Shown here piece by piece: positions 1-6,145 of a stretch of DNA of 7,357 bases. The stretch's first letter is position 1; the number at the start of each line of letters is the position of its first letter. A program made the position numbers and the translations under genes. This stretch comes from HLUCCA09 sp039189975 (GTDB taxonomy: Bacteria > Pseudomonadota > Alphaproteobacteria > Rhodobacterales > Rhodobacteraceae). The notes under the pieces were generated by a model that ran no database searches, was not told the DNA's origin, and was given only the letters and a program-made list of their open reading frames with translations. The stretch is taken from assembly GCA_039189975.1 (NCBI GenBank), contig JBCCYI010000219.1:1-7357 (forward strand), in the 5' to 3' direction.

Positions 1-119
1 CCCGGTCGGTCGGCGTGACCCCGGGCGCGCTGAGCGCCGCCGAGCTGGTGCAGCTGCAGGCCGCCCAGGCCGAGGACGACCACGACGCGATCTTCCGCAT
101 CCTGTCCAAGGCCAACTAA
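1..119 (+). CDS. C-terminal end of a small protein of unknown function (partial)
   Basis: The frame beginning at base 3 reads 38 residues and stops at TAA (117-119). The visible tail contains SVGVTPGALSAAELVQLQ, then an acidic stretch (AEDDHD), and ends in FRILSKAN. From memory, this '(S)xGVxPGxxxxAxLVxLQ...D(D/N)..RI.F/IL' pattern resembles the C-termini of short, often signal-peptide-bearing proteins of unknown function found in Rhodobacterales. The N-terminus lies outside the window, so a signal peptide cannot be checked. The reading frame is supported by G/C-rich third positions and by the strong terminator that follows 52 bases after the stop. It looks like the end of a separate transcription unit, unrelated to the glycan genes to the right. 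No function can be assigned. Confidence 0.7.
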   Translation, partial: RSVGVTPGALSAAELVQLQAAQAEDDHDAIFRILSKAN

Positions 120-170
120 GCCTCACAAAACCCCCTCTCCCAACGCCGCCCCCGCGGCGCCCCTCCCCCA

Positions 171-204
171 ACCGGCCCGCCCAACAAGCGGGCCGGTCTC
201 TTTT
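171..204 (+). terminator. Rho-independent terminator after the left-edge gene
   Basis: A perfect 10-bp stem, ACCGGCCCGC (171-180) with GCGGGCCGGT (188-197), closes a 7-base loop and is followed by CTCTTTT (198-204). It sits 52 bases after the plus-strand stop at 119. Flanking TCCCCCAA (164-171) and TTGGGGGA (203-210) are also complementary and could form an alternative or extended outer stem. A smaller GC hairpin, CGCCGC (144-149) with GCGGCG (154-159), lies just upstream. On the minus strand no T-run follows the stem, so it probably does not serve the convergent gene at 384-1382. Confidence 0.85.
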
Positions 205-236
205 GGGGGAGGGCCATGCTCGAAAGCTCGACAGAA

Positions 237-331
237 GTGATGCCGTGTCCCGCCATGGAGCCAACGCGACCCGTGGTTCTTGATGCGTGATGCGCAGCCC
301 CTGTGGCAGGCGAGTGCGTTCCCGGCATCAC
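237..331. repeat. Spaced 9-bp inverted repeat between the two convergent genes
   Basis: GTGATGCCG (237-245) and CGGCATCAC (323-331) are exact reverse complements separated by 77 bases. The region lies between the terminator at 171-204 and the 3' end of the decarboxylase at 384. I see no tRNA fold, open frame with good codon use, or U-tract here. No clear terminator for the minus-strand gene was found; the nearest candidate is a 4-bp GCCC/GGGC hairpin at 357-370, without a T-run. The repeat may be a long-range RNA pairing or chance. Confidence 0.3.
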
Positions 332-383
332 CGGCGCGATCGCAGACGGCAACTCGGCCCAAGAATGGGCGAATTCCCTAGGG

Positions 384-1382
384 TCAGGTCGCTTGTGCCA
401 CAGGGCTATCCACCCGTTCTTCCAGCTCCGAAAGGCGGGCCTCAAAATAGGCGATGGTCGCGGGCAGCCCCTCGTCCAGCGACACGCGCGGTGCCCAGCC
501 AAGCTGCTCCCTGGCAAGGCGGATGTCGGGTTGGCGCTGCTTGGGATCGTCCTGTGGGAGATCCTCGAAGACGATGTGCGACCCGCTCTTTGTCCGGGCG
601 ACGACCTGCTGCGCCAGCGCCAGGATCGAGAACTCATCCGGATTCCCCACGTTCACGGGTCCGGTGAAGCCAGGCTCGCTTTCCATCAGCCGGATCATCC
701 CGTCGACCAGGTCCGTCACGTAGCAGAACGAGCGGGTCTGCGCCCCGTCGCCATAGATCGTGATGGGCGCGCCACGCAGCGCCTGCACGATGAAATTCGA
801 CACGACGCGGCCGTCCGCATGGTGCATGCGAGGACCGTAGGTGTTGAAGATCCGAATGATCTTGATGTCGAGCCCATGCTGGCGGTGATAGTCGAAAAAG
901 AGGGTCTCGGCGCAACGTTTTCCTTCGTCGTAACACGACCGGGGACCGATCGGATTGACGTTGCCCCAATAGGCCTCCGGCTGCGGGTGGACATGCGGAT
1001 CGCCATAGACCTCGGATGTCGACGCCTGGAGGATACGGCACCTGAGCCGCTTGGCGAGGCCGAGCATATTGATCGCGCCATGCACGCTGGTTTTCGTCGT
1101 TTGGACAGGATCGTGCTGATAGTGGATCGGCGAGGCGGGGCAGGCCAGATTGTAGATCTCATCGACCTCCACATAGAGCGGAAAGGTCACATCATGGCGG
1201 AGGAACTCAAACCTCGGGTGTCCTGCCAGATGGTCGATATTGCGCTTGGTTCCAGTGAAGAGATTGTCGGCACACAGCACCTCATGGCCTTGCGCGAGCA
1301 AGCGATCGGTCAGGTGAGAGCCGAGGAACCCGGCGCCACCTGTGACCAGGATACGTTTGCGGCTGTCGTAGAGGCGCACCAT
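384..1382 (-). CDS. uxs: UDP-glucuronate decarboxylase (UDP-xylose synthase)
   Basis: This 332-residue protein is an extended short-chain dehydrogenase/reductase. By family knowledge it oxidises UDP-glucuronate at C4, decarboxylates it to a UDP-4-keto-pentose and reduces this to UDP-xylose, with recycled NAD, in the cytoplasm. Visible motifs in order are the NAD-binding GGAGFLG (15-21), the ADNLFTG loop (38-44), LACPASPIHYQ (79-89), STSEVYGD (121-128, with the family's catalytic Glu as E124), the catalytic Y151-x3-K155 in SCYDEGKR, and RIFNTYGPRM (177-186). LACPASP and SCYDEGKR are typical of UXS rather than of UDP-glucose epimerases or dTDP-glucose dehydratases. The length matches bacterial UXS. 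An open frame continues 40 codons further upstream, but that part is arginine/proline-rich. The ATG at 1382 directly precedes VRLYDSRKRILVTGG and has AAGG eight bases upstream, so it is chosen. The gene is divergent from the glycosyltransferase operon and probably supplies its UDP-xylose donor. Confidence 0.93.
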   Translation of the reverse strand: MVRLYDSRKRILVTGGAGFLGSHLTDRLLAQGHEVLCADNLFTGTKRNIDHLAGHPRFEFLRHDVTFPLYVEVDEIYNLACPASPIHYQHDPVQTTKTSVHGAINMLGLAKRLRCRILQASTSEVYGDPHVHPQPEAYWGNVNPIGPRSCYDEGKRCAETLFFDYHRQHGLDIKIIRIFNTYGPRMHHADGRVVSNFIVQALRGAPITIYGDGAQTRSFCYVTDLVDGMIRLMESEPGFTGPVNVGNPDEFSILALAQQVVARTKSGSHIVFEDLPQDDPKQRQPDIRLAREQLGWAPRVSLDEGLPATIAYFEARLSELEERVDSPVAQAT

Positions 1383-1391
1383 GGAATTTCC

Positions 1392-1412
1392 CTTCAAGCG
1401 TGTAGGTTGAAG
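1392..1412 (-). promoter_or_regulatory. Dyad overlapping the ribosome binding site of the decarboxylase
   Basis: CTTCAA (1392-1397) and TTGAAG (1407-1412) form a 6-bp inverted repeat with a 9-base centre. In the minus-strand mRNA the second arm runs into AAGG, the likely Shine-Dalgarno core (plus-strand CCTT, 1391-1394), eight bases before the ATG. It could be a transcription-factor operator or an RNA hairpin that partly hides the ribosome binding site. The dyad itself is read directly; its role is inferred. Confidence 0.4.
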
Positions 1413-1414
1413 TG

Positions 1415-1428
1415 AATGTATTTCTATA
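1415..1428 (-). promoter_or_regulatory. AT-rich -10-like block upstream of the decarboxylase
   Basis: Read on the minus strand, this block is TATAGAAATACATT, the most AT-rich stretch just upstream of the decarboxylase start. TATAGA or TACATT could act as a -10 element. No good -35 hexamer sits 16-18 bases upstream of either, so this is only a candidate promoter core. Confidence 0.2.
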
Positions 1429-1487
1429 GGTTGCACGAATCGGATTGGAGGCCAAGGCGTCAACAACCGATGGACAGGGGTGGGGAT

Positions 1488-1523
1488 CGGCGGACGCAGC
1501 AATGCATGGCAGAACGTCCGCCG
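1488..1523. promoter_or_regulatory. 9-bp dyad in the divergent region (possible operator)
   Basis: CGGCGGACG (1488-1496) and CGTCCGCCG (1515-1523) are perfect reverse complements around an 18-base centre that includes the palindrome ATGCAT (1502-1507). It lies midway between the divergent genes, where a shared regulator would bind. No T-run follows on either strand, which argues against a terminator. Function is inferred from position and symmetry only. Confidence 0.35.
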
Positions 1524-1623
1524 GGTTGGCCCCAGCGGGCAGAACCTGCCGAATTTGATCGTTCGATTTCAGTGGATTGGGGCACGCCGATTGAAAAAGT
1601 GAATAATCTCTTTCCCTGAGGCC

Positions 1624-1651
1624 TTGTCGCTCGCCAGGCGGCTCCTATTGT
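1624..1651 (+). promoter_or_regulatory. Weak sigma70-like promoter candidate for the operon
   Basis: TTGTCG (1624-1629) and TATTGT (1646-1651) are separated by 16 bases; each matches the sigma70 consensus at four of six positions. If used, transcription would start near 1658 and give a leader of roughly 165 bases before the GTG at 1822. Such matches are common by chance and other promoters are possible. Confidence 0.2.
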
Positions 1652-1685
1652 TCACCGCAAGCGGGTGTCGCCTCATGTGGTGAAA

Positions 1686-1719
1686 CCGCTATGGTTGAGC
1701 GGCTTTTCTTCCCCCGCTC
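1686..1719 (+). promoter_or_regulatory. Mutually exclusive short hairpins in the operon leader (attenuator-like)
   Basis: CCGCT (1686-1690) can pair with AGCGG (1698-1702), and this hairpin is followed at once by CTTTTCTT (1703-1710), like a weak intrinsic terminator. GAGCGG (1697-1702) can instead pair with CCGCTC (1714-1719), which would place the pyrimidine tract in a loop. GCGGCT (1699-1704) also matches AGCCGC at 1727-1732. The stems are only 5-6 bp, so this may be chance in GC-rich DNA. Confidence 0.25.
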
Positions 1720-1771
1720 CACGCTGAGCCGCCCGCTGCGAGCCACGCTGCGGTAGCTTTTGTCAAGACGC

Positions 1772-1825
1772 ATGAGCTCTGGTCCTCTCCTCTTCGCCGC
1801 CGTCCACGTGCGGGCAGTGCTGTGA
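1772..1825 (+). CDS. Possible 17-residue leader ORF overlapping the first glycosyltransferase
   Basis: The ATG at 1772 opens 17 codons (MSSGPLLFAAVHVRAVL) and ends with TGA at 1823-1825, which overlaps the GTG start of the next gene at 1822 as GTGA. The GTG has no visible Shine-Dalgarno sequence, so ribosomes finishing this ORF could re-initiate there. Against it, the ATG also lacks a clear ribosome binding site and the ORF is short enough to arise by chance. No homology is claimed. Confidence 0.25.
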   Translation: MSSGPLLFAAVHVRAVL

Positions 1826-3024
1826 TCCTGTCGCCGCCGCCTGTCGACCCGGTCGTGCCGGCACAGCACAGGGCCACGCATCGCCAGCGTGCGAACCGGG
1901 CGTCGGTCCTCGCGCTCGTGGCGGAAGCCTACGGCGGGCATGGCGGCATTGCACAATCCACGCGGGACCTTCTGGAGGCGCTGCGCGTCTTGCCGAGAGT
2001 CGGCGCCGTGCATTGCCTGCCGCGCCATGTCCGTGCCAATGCAGAGCCGCCCGCGGGGATCACGCAGGGCCCGCCCTGCGCCAGTCGATGGGCATTCTCG
2101 CGCCGCGCGCTCCGCACCGCGTTGGCCGATTCACCGGATCTCGTCTACTGCGGCCATGCGTTCATGGCGCCGCTGGCATGGCTGATTGCCCGGATGCAGG
2201 GCGCGCGCCTCGTGGTGCATCTGCATGGGCTGGAGCTTTGGGAGCCGCTTGGTCCCAGTGTGAAAGCCGCACTGGCCTCGGCGGATCGCCTGCTCTGCGT
2301 CAGCCGGCATACTGTTGAGATGGCTGTTCAGCGTTGCGGAGTCGACCCGGCGCGCTGTGCTGTTGTCTACAATACGTTCCACACGCGGTTCTTTCCGGCG
2401 CTTGACGGGCACTACCAGAGGGCCGCGCGGCAACGTCTGGATCTCGCCCCGGAGGCCAGGGTGCTGTCCACCGTCAGTCGTCTGGACCCGCGTCAGAGAC
2501 ACAAGGGGCATGATCGCGTCATTCCCCGGCTCGGCGTGTTGGCCAAGCAGCATCCCGGCCTCGTCTACCTCATTGCCGGCACAGGCGGAGACGAGGCCCG
2601 TTTGCGCACGCTTGTGCAAGAGACCGACGCCGAGGACATCGTGCGGTTTCTCGGGTCTGTGCCTGCGGAAGATCTGCCGGATGTCTACCGTGCGAGCGAC
2701 CTCTTTGTCATGCCGTCCCACGGCGAAGGCTTCGGCATCGCTTTTCTTGAGGCCATGGCCTGCGGCACACCGGCACTCGGGCTCGACGTTGGCGGCGCCG
2801 GGGATGCGCTCTGCGACGGTACGCTCGGGCGCGCGGTCCGCGAGGCCGACTTTCCCGCAGCCTTGGGCGACGCGCTCAACGGAGCCATGCCGATGCGCGG
2901 AGTTCCCCTCGCGCTGCGGACCCGCGCGCACTTCGGTGCCTCGATGTTTCGGGCGCGTGTTGCCGAGGCGATCACGCCCCTCCTCTCCTCCCCCGTCCAA
3001 GCAAGGAAAGCGTCAAAGACATGA
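1822..3024 (+). CDS. GT4-family glycosyltransferase (first gene of operon)
   Basis: This 400-residue protein has the two-domain GT-B layout of retaining GT4 enzymes, which move a sugar from a nucleotide donor to a glycan or lipid-linked acceptor in the cytoplasm. The N-terminal domain begins near residue 29 with VLALVAEAYGGHGGIAQ, whose glycine-rich GGHGGI (39-43 region) is the usual first loop. VVHLHGLELW (131-140) and a VSRHT segment (160-164) follow. The C-terminal donor domain has STVSRLDPRQRHKGHD (216-231) and the signature GEGFGIAFLEAMACGTP (301-317), containing the E-x7-E pair E302/E310. The GTG at 1822 is chosen because no ATG lies near the domain start. It has no clear Shine-Dalgarno, and an alternative GTG lies at 1855. 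The last 30 or so residues are basic and unlike the core. The stop overlaps the next start (ATGA, 3021-3024). The sugar donor and acceptor cannot be told from sequence; xylose is one possibility given the neighbouring uxs gene. Confidence 0.88.
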   Translation: MILSPPPVDPVVPAQHRATHRQRANRASVLALVAEAYGGHGGIAQSTRDLLEALRVLPRVGAVHCLPRHVRANAEPPAGITQGPPCASRWAFSRRALRTALADSPDLVYCGHAFMAPLAWLIARMQGARLVVHLHGLELWEPLGPSVKAALASADRLLCVSRHTVEMAVQRCGVDPARCAVVYNTFHTRFFPALDGHYQRAARQRLDLAPEARVLSTVSRLDPRQRHKGHDRVIPRLGVLAKQHPGLVYLIAGTGGDEARLRTLVQETDAEDIVRFLGSVPAEDLPDVYRASDLFVMPSHGEGFGIAFLEAMACGTPALGLDVGGAGDALCDGTLGRAVREADFPAALGDALNGAMPMRGVPLALRTRAHFGASMFRARVAEAITPLLSSPVQARKASKT

Positions 3025-4286
3025 ACATGGTGTCCAAACTCGCCGGCTTTGCGGCTGTCGAGTCCTGTCCCGCCCCGCCCGAGCCGGTCTATCGAATCGC
3101 GTTCGTCAACACGCATCCGATCCAGTACTTCGCGCCGCTCTACGCCTACCTCAGCGCCCAGTGCGGGTTGCAGACGACGGCGCTTTATCTTTCGGACTTC
3201 TCGTTGAAGGGCGGGGCGGATCCGGGATTTCGCCGGGCCGTCACCTGGGATGTCGACCTCCTGCAGGGGTATGACGCGCGTTTCGTGGGCGGGTCCAAAG
3301 CCGCGCGGCGTCGGATCGGCGGCTTCTTCTCGATGATCGCGCCGCAGCTTTGGGGGGAGATCCGGCGCGGGCGGTTCGATGCGGTGATCGTGCACGGTCA
3401 CAACCTTGCGGCGCACCACATTGCGCAAGCGGCGGCGCTGGCCTCTGGCACACCCGTCTTCACGCGCGGTGAGACCCATTTGGGCTTGCGCATGACACGT
3501 CTGAAATCCGCGCTGCGGGGCCCGCTCCTGAAGACGCATTATGCCGGGTACGACGGGGTCCTCTCCATTGGCAGTGCCAATGCCGCCTATTATCGCGCGA
3601 TGGGGATCGCGGAGGAACGGATCTTTTCGGTGCCCTACACCGTGGACAACGATCGGTTTGTGGCACGCAGCCGCGCCGCGCGTGGCGCGCGCGCAGAGCT
3701 CAGGGCGCGGCTGGGGATGGACCCGGACCTGCCGGCCATTCTCTACGCCTCGAAGTTCGACCGGCGCAAACGACCCGACGATCTGCTTGGTGCTTACGCG
3801 GCGCTGAGGGCAGAGGGTGTGGCGGCGCAGCTTGTCCTCGTCGGGACGGGCCTGATGGAGGAGGCTCTCAAATGCCGCGTCGCCGCCGAGGGGATCCCGG
3901 ACGTCGTGTTCCCGGGGTTCGTGAACCAGTCCGATCTGCCCGGCGTCTATGCTGCGGCAGACGTCTTCGTTCTGCCGTCGGACAACGAGCCCTGGGGGCT
4001 CGTGGTCAATGAGGCCATGTGCGCGGGTCTTCCGATCGTACTGTCCTCCGAGATCGGCTGTGCGCCCGATCTCGTGCACGACGGCGTCAATGGAGCCACC
4101 TTTGAAGCGGGTGATGTCTTGGGGTTGGCGGCGGCGCTGCGGCCCATCCTGACCGACCCCGAGCTGCGTGCGCGGCAGAGCGCGGCCAGCCTCGCCCGCA
4201 TTCAGGAGTGGAACTACGCCACCTGTGGGCGCGGCCTGCGCGCTGCGGTGCACTGGGCCCGGGCGCGCCGGGGCGTGCTCGCGTGA
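3021..4286 (+). CDS. GT4-family glycosyltransferase (second gene of operon)
   Basis: This 421-residue GT-B retaining glycosyltransferase is distinct from the preceding one. Its N-terminal domain opens with IAFVNTHPIQYFAPLYAYL (26-44), a motif I recognise from a GT4 subgroup common in polysaccharide loci. VIVHGHN (122-128) and the linker SVPYTVDNDRF (203-213) follow. The donor domain shows YASKFDRRKRPDDLL (242-256), LVLVGTG (261-267) and the signature DNEPWGLVVNEAMCAGLPIV (321-340), with E323 and E331 as the E-x7-E pair. All catalytic landmarks are present. The ATG at 3021 overlaps the previous TGA as ATGA, with AAGGA at 3003-3007 upstream; a second ATG at 3027 is possible. The 3' end overlaps the next gene as GTGA (4283-4286), implying translational coupling. 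Specificity is unknown, but context places it in glycan assembly. Confidence 0.9.
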   Translation: MNMVSKLAGFAAVESCPAPPEPVYRIAFVNTHPIQYFAPLYAYLSAQCGLQTTALYLSDFSLKGGADPGFRRAVTWDVDLLQGYDARFVGGSKAARRRIGGFFSMIAPQLWGEIRRGRFDAVIVHGHNLAAHHIAQAAALASGTPVFTRGETHLGLRMTRLKSALRGPLLKTHYAGYDGVLSIGSANAAYYRAMGIAEERIFSVPYTVDNDRFVARSRAARGARAELRARLGMDPDLPAILYASKFDRRKRPDDLLGAYAALRAEGVAAQLVLVGTGLMEEALKCRVAAEGIPDVVFPGFVNQSDLPGVYAAADVFVLPSDNEPWGLVVNEAMCAGLPIVLSSEIGCAPDLVHDGVNGATFEAGDVLGLAAALRPILTDPELRARQSAASLARIQEWNYATCGRGLRAAVHWARARRGVLA

Positions 4287-5320
4287 GCCGCGTCGGCGTG
4301 CTGAGCCACGCAGGCTGTCCCGTCGAGGCGGGCGTGCCCGAGCGGGAAATCAGCGTTCTGATCCCGACCTATCGCTATGCGGACAAGGTCGGCCGAGCGG
4401 TGGACTCGGCACTGGCATCGGGCGCCGGGGAGGTCATCGTCGTCGATGACCACAGCCGGGACGGCACGCTGGATGTGTTGTCATCCTATCGGGACACGCG
4501 GTTGCAGGTCTTTGAAAACGCGACAAACCTCGGGCTTTGGGAGAACCACCGCGCCGCTCTTTGCCGCGCGACGCGGCCGTGGATCAAGTTCCTTCAGGCC
4601 GATGACTACCTGTTGCCCGGCGGGTTGGCGGCCTTTGCCCGTGCGGCTGCGCCTGGGGTCAGTGTCGTGTGGGGCTGTGCGCTGGTGCGAGACGATGTGA
4701 CGGGCGCAACGATGCAGTACCACCACCTCGACCGGCCGCACCGGTTGACCGGGCCGGAGGTGCTCGAAGCCTCCCTCGCCATCGGGTGGTTGCTGGGGAC
4801 GCCGAGCCACATGATGCTGCGCCGCGATGCCCTGCCAACCGACGCCGCAGCCTGGCAGGCCGGTGTCTCGGCTGATGTGATCATGGGTGCGGTCGCCGCT
4901 GCACGGGGGGACGTCGCCCTTCTGCCGTCGGGCGCTATCGGGCAGGGCGCACACGCGCGGCAGGACGCCAAGACACAAGGCCATGCGCGCGGACTGCGCC
5001 GCATGGTGGCAACCTCGGCCTATCTTGCCGTGCGTCCAGAGCCGGTCGTGCAGCGCTTCGCCCGGCTCTGGGCGGTGATGAACCGCCCCGTCGCGCGGCG
5101 CACTGCTCTTGGTGGCGTATTGCGCGGGGGGCTGTCGTGGCGCGAAGCGGTGGCCTTGCTGGCCCACAACCATGCGCTTGGGCGGGCGGTTGCGCGGGAC
5201 CGCGCTTTGCTGTCGGGCGCACGCGCCTACCGCCGCGCGACGCGCGCCCCGCTCGATCTGGCCGCCGTTTTGGAGCGCGGAGCGGTCGGGGCCCTAGCCC
5301 AGCCGGACCGAACCCTATGA
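4283..5320 (+). CDS. GT2-family glycosyltransferase
   Basis: This 345-residue protein is an inverting GT-A glycosyltransferase. ISVLIPTYRYADKVGRAVDS (23-42) is the first strand and helix of the nucleotide-binding fold. EVIVVDDHSRDGT (50-62) carries the UDP-contacting aspartates, and NATNLGLWENHRAA (79-92) is followed by FLQADDYLLPGG (103-114), in which ADD (106-108) serves as the metal-binding DxD equivalent. LLGTPSHMMLRRDAL lies further on, where many GT2 enzymes have their acceptor-side 'G..s..m.Rr' segment. The C-terminal third is arginine- and alanine-rich and has no membrane helix, so this is not a processive synthase. An open frame extends upstream to an ATG at 4208, but that start lies deep inside the previous gene. 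The GTG at 4283, overlapping the preceding TGA as GTGA, fits the operon style. The stop overlaps the methyltransferase start as ATGA (5317-5320). Confidence 0.87.
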   Translation: MSRVGVLSHAGCPVEAGVPEREISVLIPTYRYADKVGRAVDSALASGAGEVIVVDDHSRDGTLDVLSSYRDTRLQVFENATNLGLWENHRAALCRATRPWIKFLQADDYLLPGGLAAFARAAAPGVSVVWGCALVRDDVTGATMQYHHLDRPHRLTGPEVLEASLAIGWLLGTPSHMMLRRDALPTDAAAWQAGVSADVIMGAVAAARGDVALLPSGAIGQGAHARQDAKTQGHARGLRRMVATSAYLAVRPEPVVQRFARLWAVMNRPVARRTALGGVLRGGLSWREAVALLAHNHALGRAVARDRALLSGARAYRRATRAPLDLAAVLERGAVGALAQPDRTL

Positions 5321-6141
5321 CTATGGTTGACATCTCGCCGGTGCCGGCAGGCTCCAAATCCCAAGGTATGGCCCGGATCGCGGCCCCCTATCGCAACGCG
5401 GGCAATCCGCTGGTCTTGTCCATGATCCCCCCAGATGTGACGCGGGTGCTCGACATCGGGTGTGGTGGCGGAGACATCGCGCGGGCCCTCCGCGCGGCGC
5501 GGCCGCGCGTGGAGATCGTCGGTGTCACGCACAGCCCGGACGAAGCCCGCATCGCGGCGGCGCATCTCGACGCGTTCCATGTGCTCGATCTCGAACGGGG
5601 TCTCACCGCGCCGGCGCTTGCGCGCTGGGGGCGCATGTTCGATCTGATGATCTTCTCGCATGTTCTCGAACACCTGACCGATCCCAATGCAGTTCTGCAG
5701 CGGTGTCTGACCCGCCTGCGTCCGGGCGGTCACGCTCTGATCGCGGTGCCGAACGTCCTGGAATGGCGCACGCGTCTGGGATTTCTGCGCGGGTCTTTCG
5801 ACTATGCGGAGCATGGGGTGCTGGACCGGACGCATATGCGGTTTTTCACCTACCGCAGCGCACCGCGAGAGCTCGTCGCACCCATCGAGGGGCTGCGCCT
5901 GCATACCCAGCGAGGCCGGGGTAGCCTCCCGCTCTGGCCGCTGCGGCGCATCGGGGCGGCACGGGGGCTCTGTGCGGCGGTTGACCGGGTGGGTCTGGCG
6001 CTCTGGCCAAATCTCATTGCGCGGGAGACGGCGATGCTCGCGCAATGGCATGGGCCGGGCAGCGCCATGGCGCACGGTTCGGCGCAGGGCATGAGCGGCC
6101 AGCTGCCCCACGATGCGGCCGAACCTGGGACCCAGACGTGA
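5317..6141 (+). CDS. Class I SAM-dependent methyltransferase
   Basis: This 274-residue protein has a Rossmann-type methyltransferase core of the Methyltransf_11/23 kind. Motif I is VLDIGCGGGDIA (44-55). The second strand is VEIVGVTHSPDEA (65-77), where a Thr (T71) stands where many relatives carry an acidic residue for the SAM ribose. HVLDLERG (88-95) contributes the base-binding Asp, FDLMIFSHVLEHL (108-120) is the usual post-motif II segment with the EH pair, and LRPGGHALIAVPNV (134-147) is motif III. The GVLDRTHMRFFT segment is characteristic of this family. The frame is open back to 5137, but the ATG at 5317, overlapping the previous TGA as ATGA, matches the other junctions and places the core correctly. 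The final 25 or so residues are low-complexity. In this context a sugar O- or N-methyl group, or a chain-end methyl cap, is likely; the acceptor is unknown. Confidence 0.88.
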   Translation: MTMVDISPVPAGSKSQGMARIAAPYRNAGNPLVLSMIPPDVTRVLDIGCGGGDIARALRAARPRVEIVGVTHSPDEARIAAAHLDAFHVLDLERGLTAPALARWGRMFDLMIFSHVLEHLTDPNAVLQRCLTRLRPGGHALIAVPNVLEWRTRLGFLRGSFDYAEHGVLDRTHMRFFTYRSAPRELVAPIEGLRLHTQRGRGSLPLWPLRRIGAARGLCAAVDRVGLALWPNLIARETAMLAQWHGPGSAMAHGSAQGMSGQLPHDAAEPGTQT

Positions 6142-6145
6142 CCGC

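Larger units (their letters stand above)
1383..1821. other. Divergent intergenic control region (439 bp)
   Basis: This is the gap between the start codons of the minus-strand decarboxylase and the plus-strand operon. It is visibly less GC-rich than the genes, particularly 1383-1440 and 1545-1620. I see no convincing protein gene. The 67-codon frame at 1416-1619 has mixed third-position bases, unlike the flanking genes, and no recognisable motif. The region must hold promoters for both directions. It contains a dyad at 1392-1412, an AT-rich block at 1415-1428, a 9-bp dyad at 1488-1523, a weak plus-strand promoter-like pair at 1624-1651, alternative hairpins at 1686-1719 and a short leader ORF at 1772-1825, each listed separately. 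Confidence 0.8.

Noticed and set aside
211..383. Possible tRNA or other structured RNA in the left intergenic stretch
   Set aside because: The 9-bp inverted repeat recalls an acceptor stem, but there is no T-arm consensus, anticodon arm or correct spacing.
303..1415. 370-codon open frame on the plus strand opposite the decarboxylase
   Set aside because: It is a mirror of the uxs reading frame in GC-rich DNA. The minus-strand protein has complete SDR motifs, while this translation is arginine/histidine-rich and matches no family I recognise.
1383..1502. 40-codon N-terminal extension of the decarboxylase to an upstream ATG
   Set aside because: The extension is proline-rich and unlike the family. 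The ATG at 1382 sits directly before the NAD-binding strand and has its own ribosome binding site.
1416..1619. 67-codon plus-strand frame in the divergent gap
   Set aside because: It has mixed third-position bases unlike the neighbouring genes, is rich in Arg, Trp and Gln with no motif, and lies in the lower-GC control region that also carries the dyads.
2685..4253. 522-codon minus-strand open frame across both GT4 genes
   Set aside because: It is a shadow of the two plus-strand glycosyltransferase frames, whose E-x7-E motifs and domain order are intact. The antisense translation is low-complexity and basic.
4208..4282. Upstream ATG start for the GT2 gene
   Set aside because: It would add 25 residues encoded inside the previous gene with no link to the GT2 fold. 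The GTG at 4283 gives the GTGA junction used elsewhere in the operon.
5137..5316. Upstream in-frame start for the methyltransferase
   Set aside because: It would overlap the GT2 gene by 180 bases and add an Arg/Gly/Ala-rich segment. The ATG at 5317 gives an ATGA junction and the normal core position.
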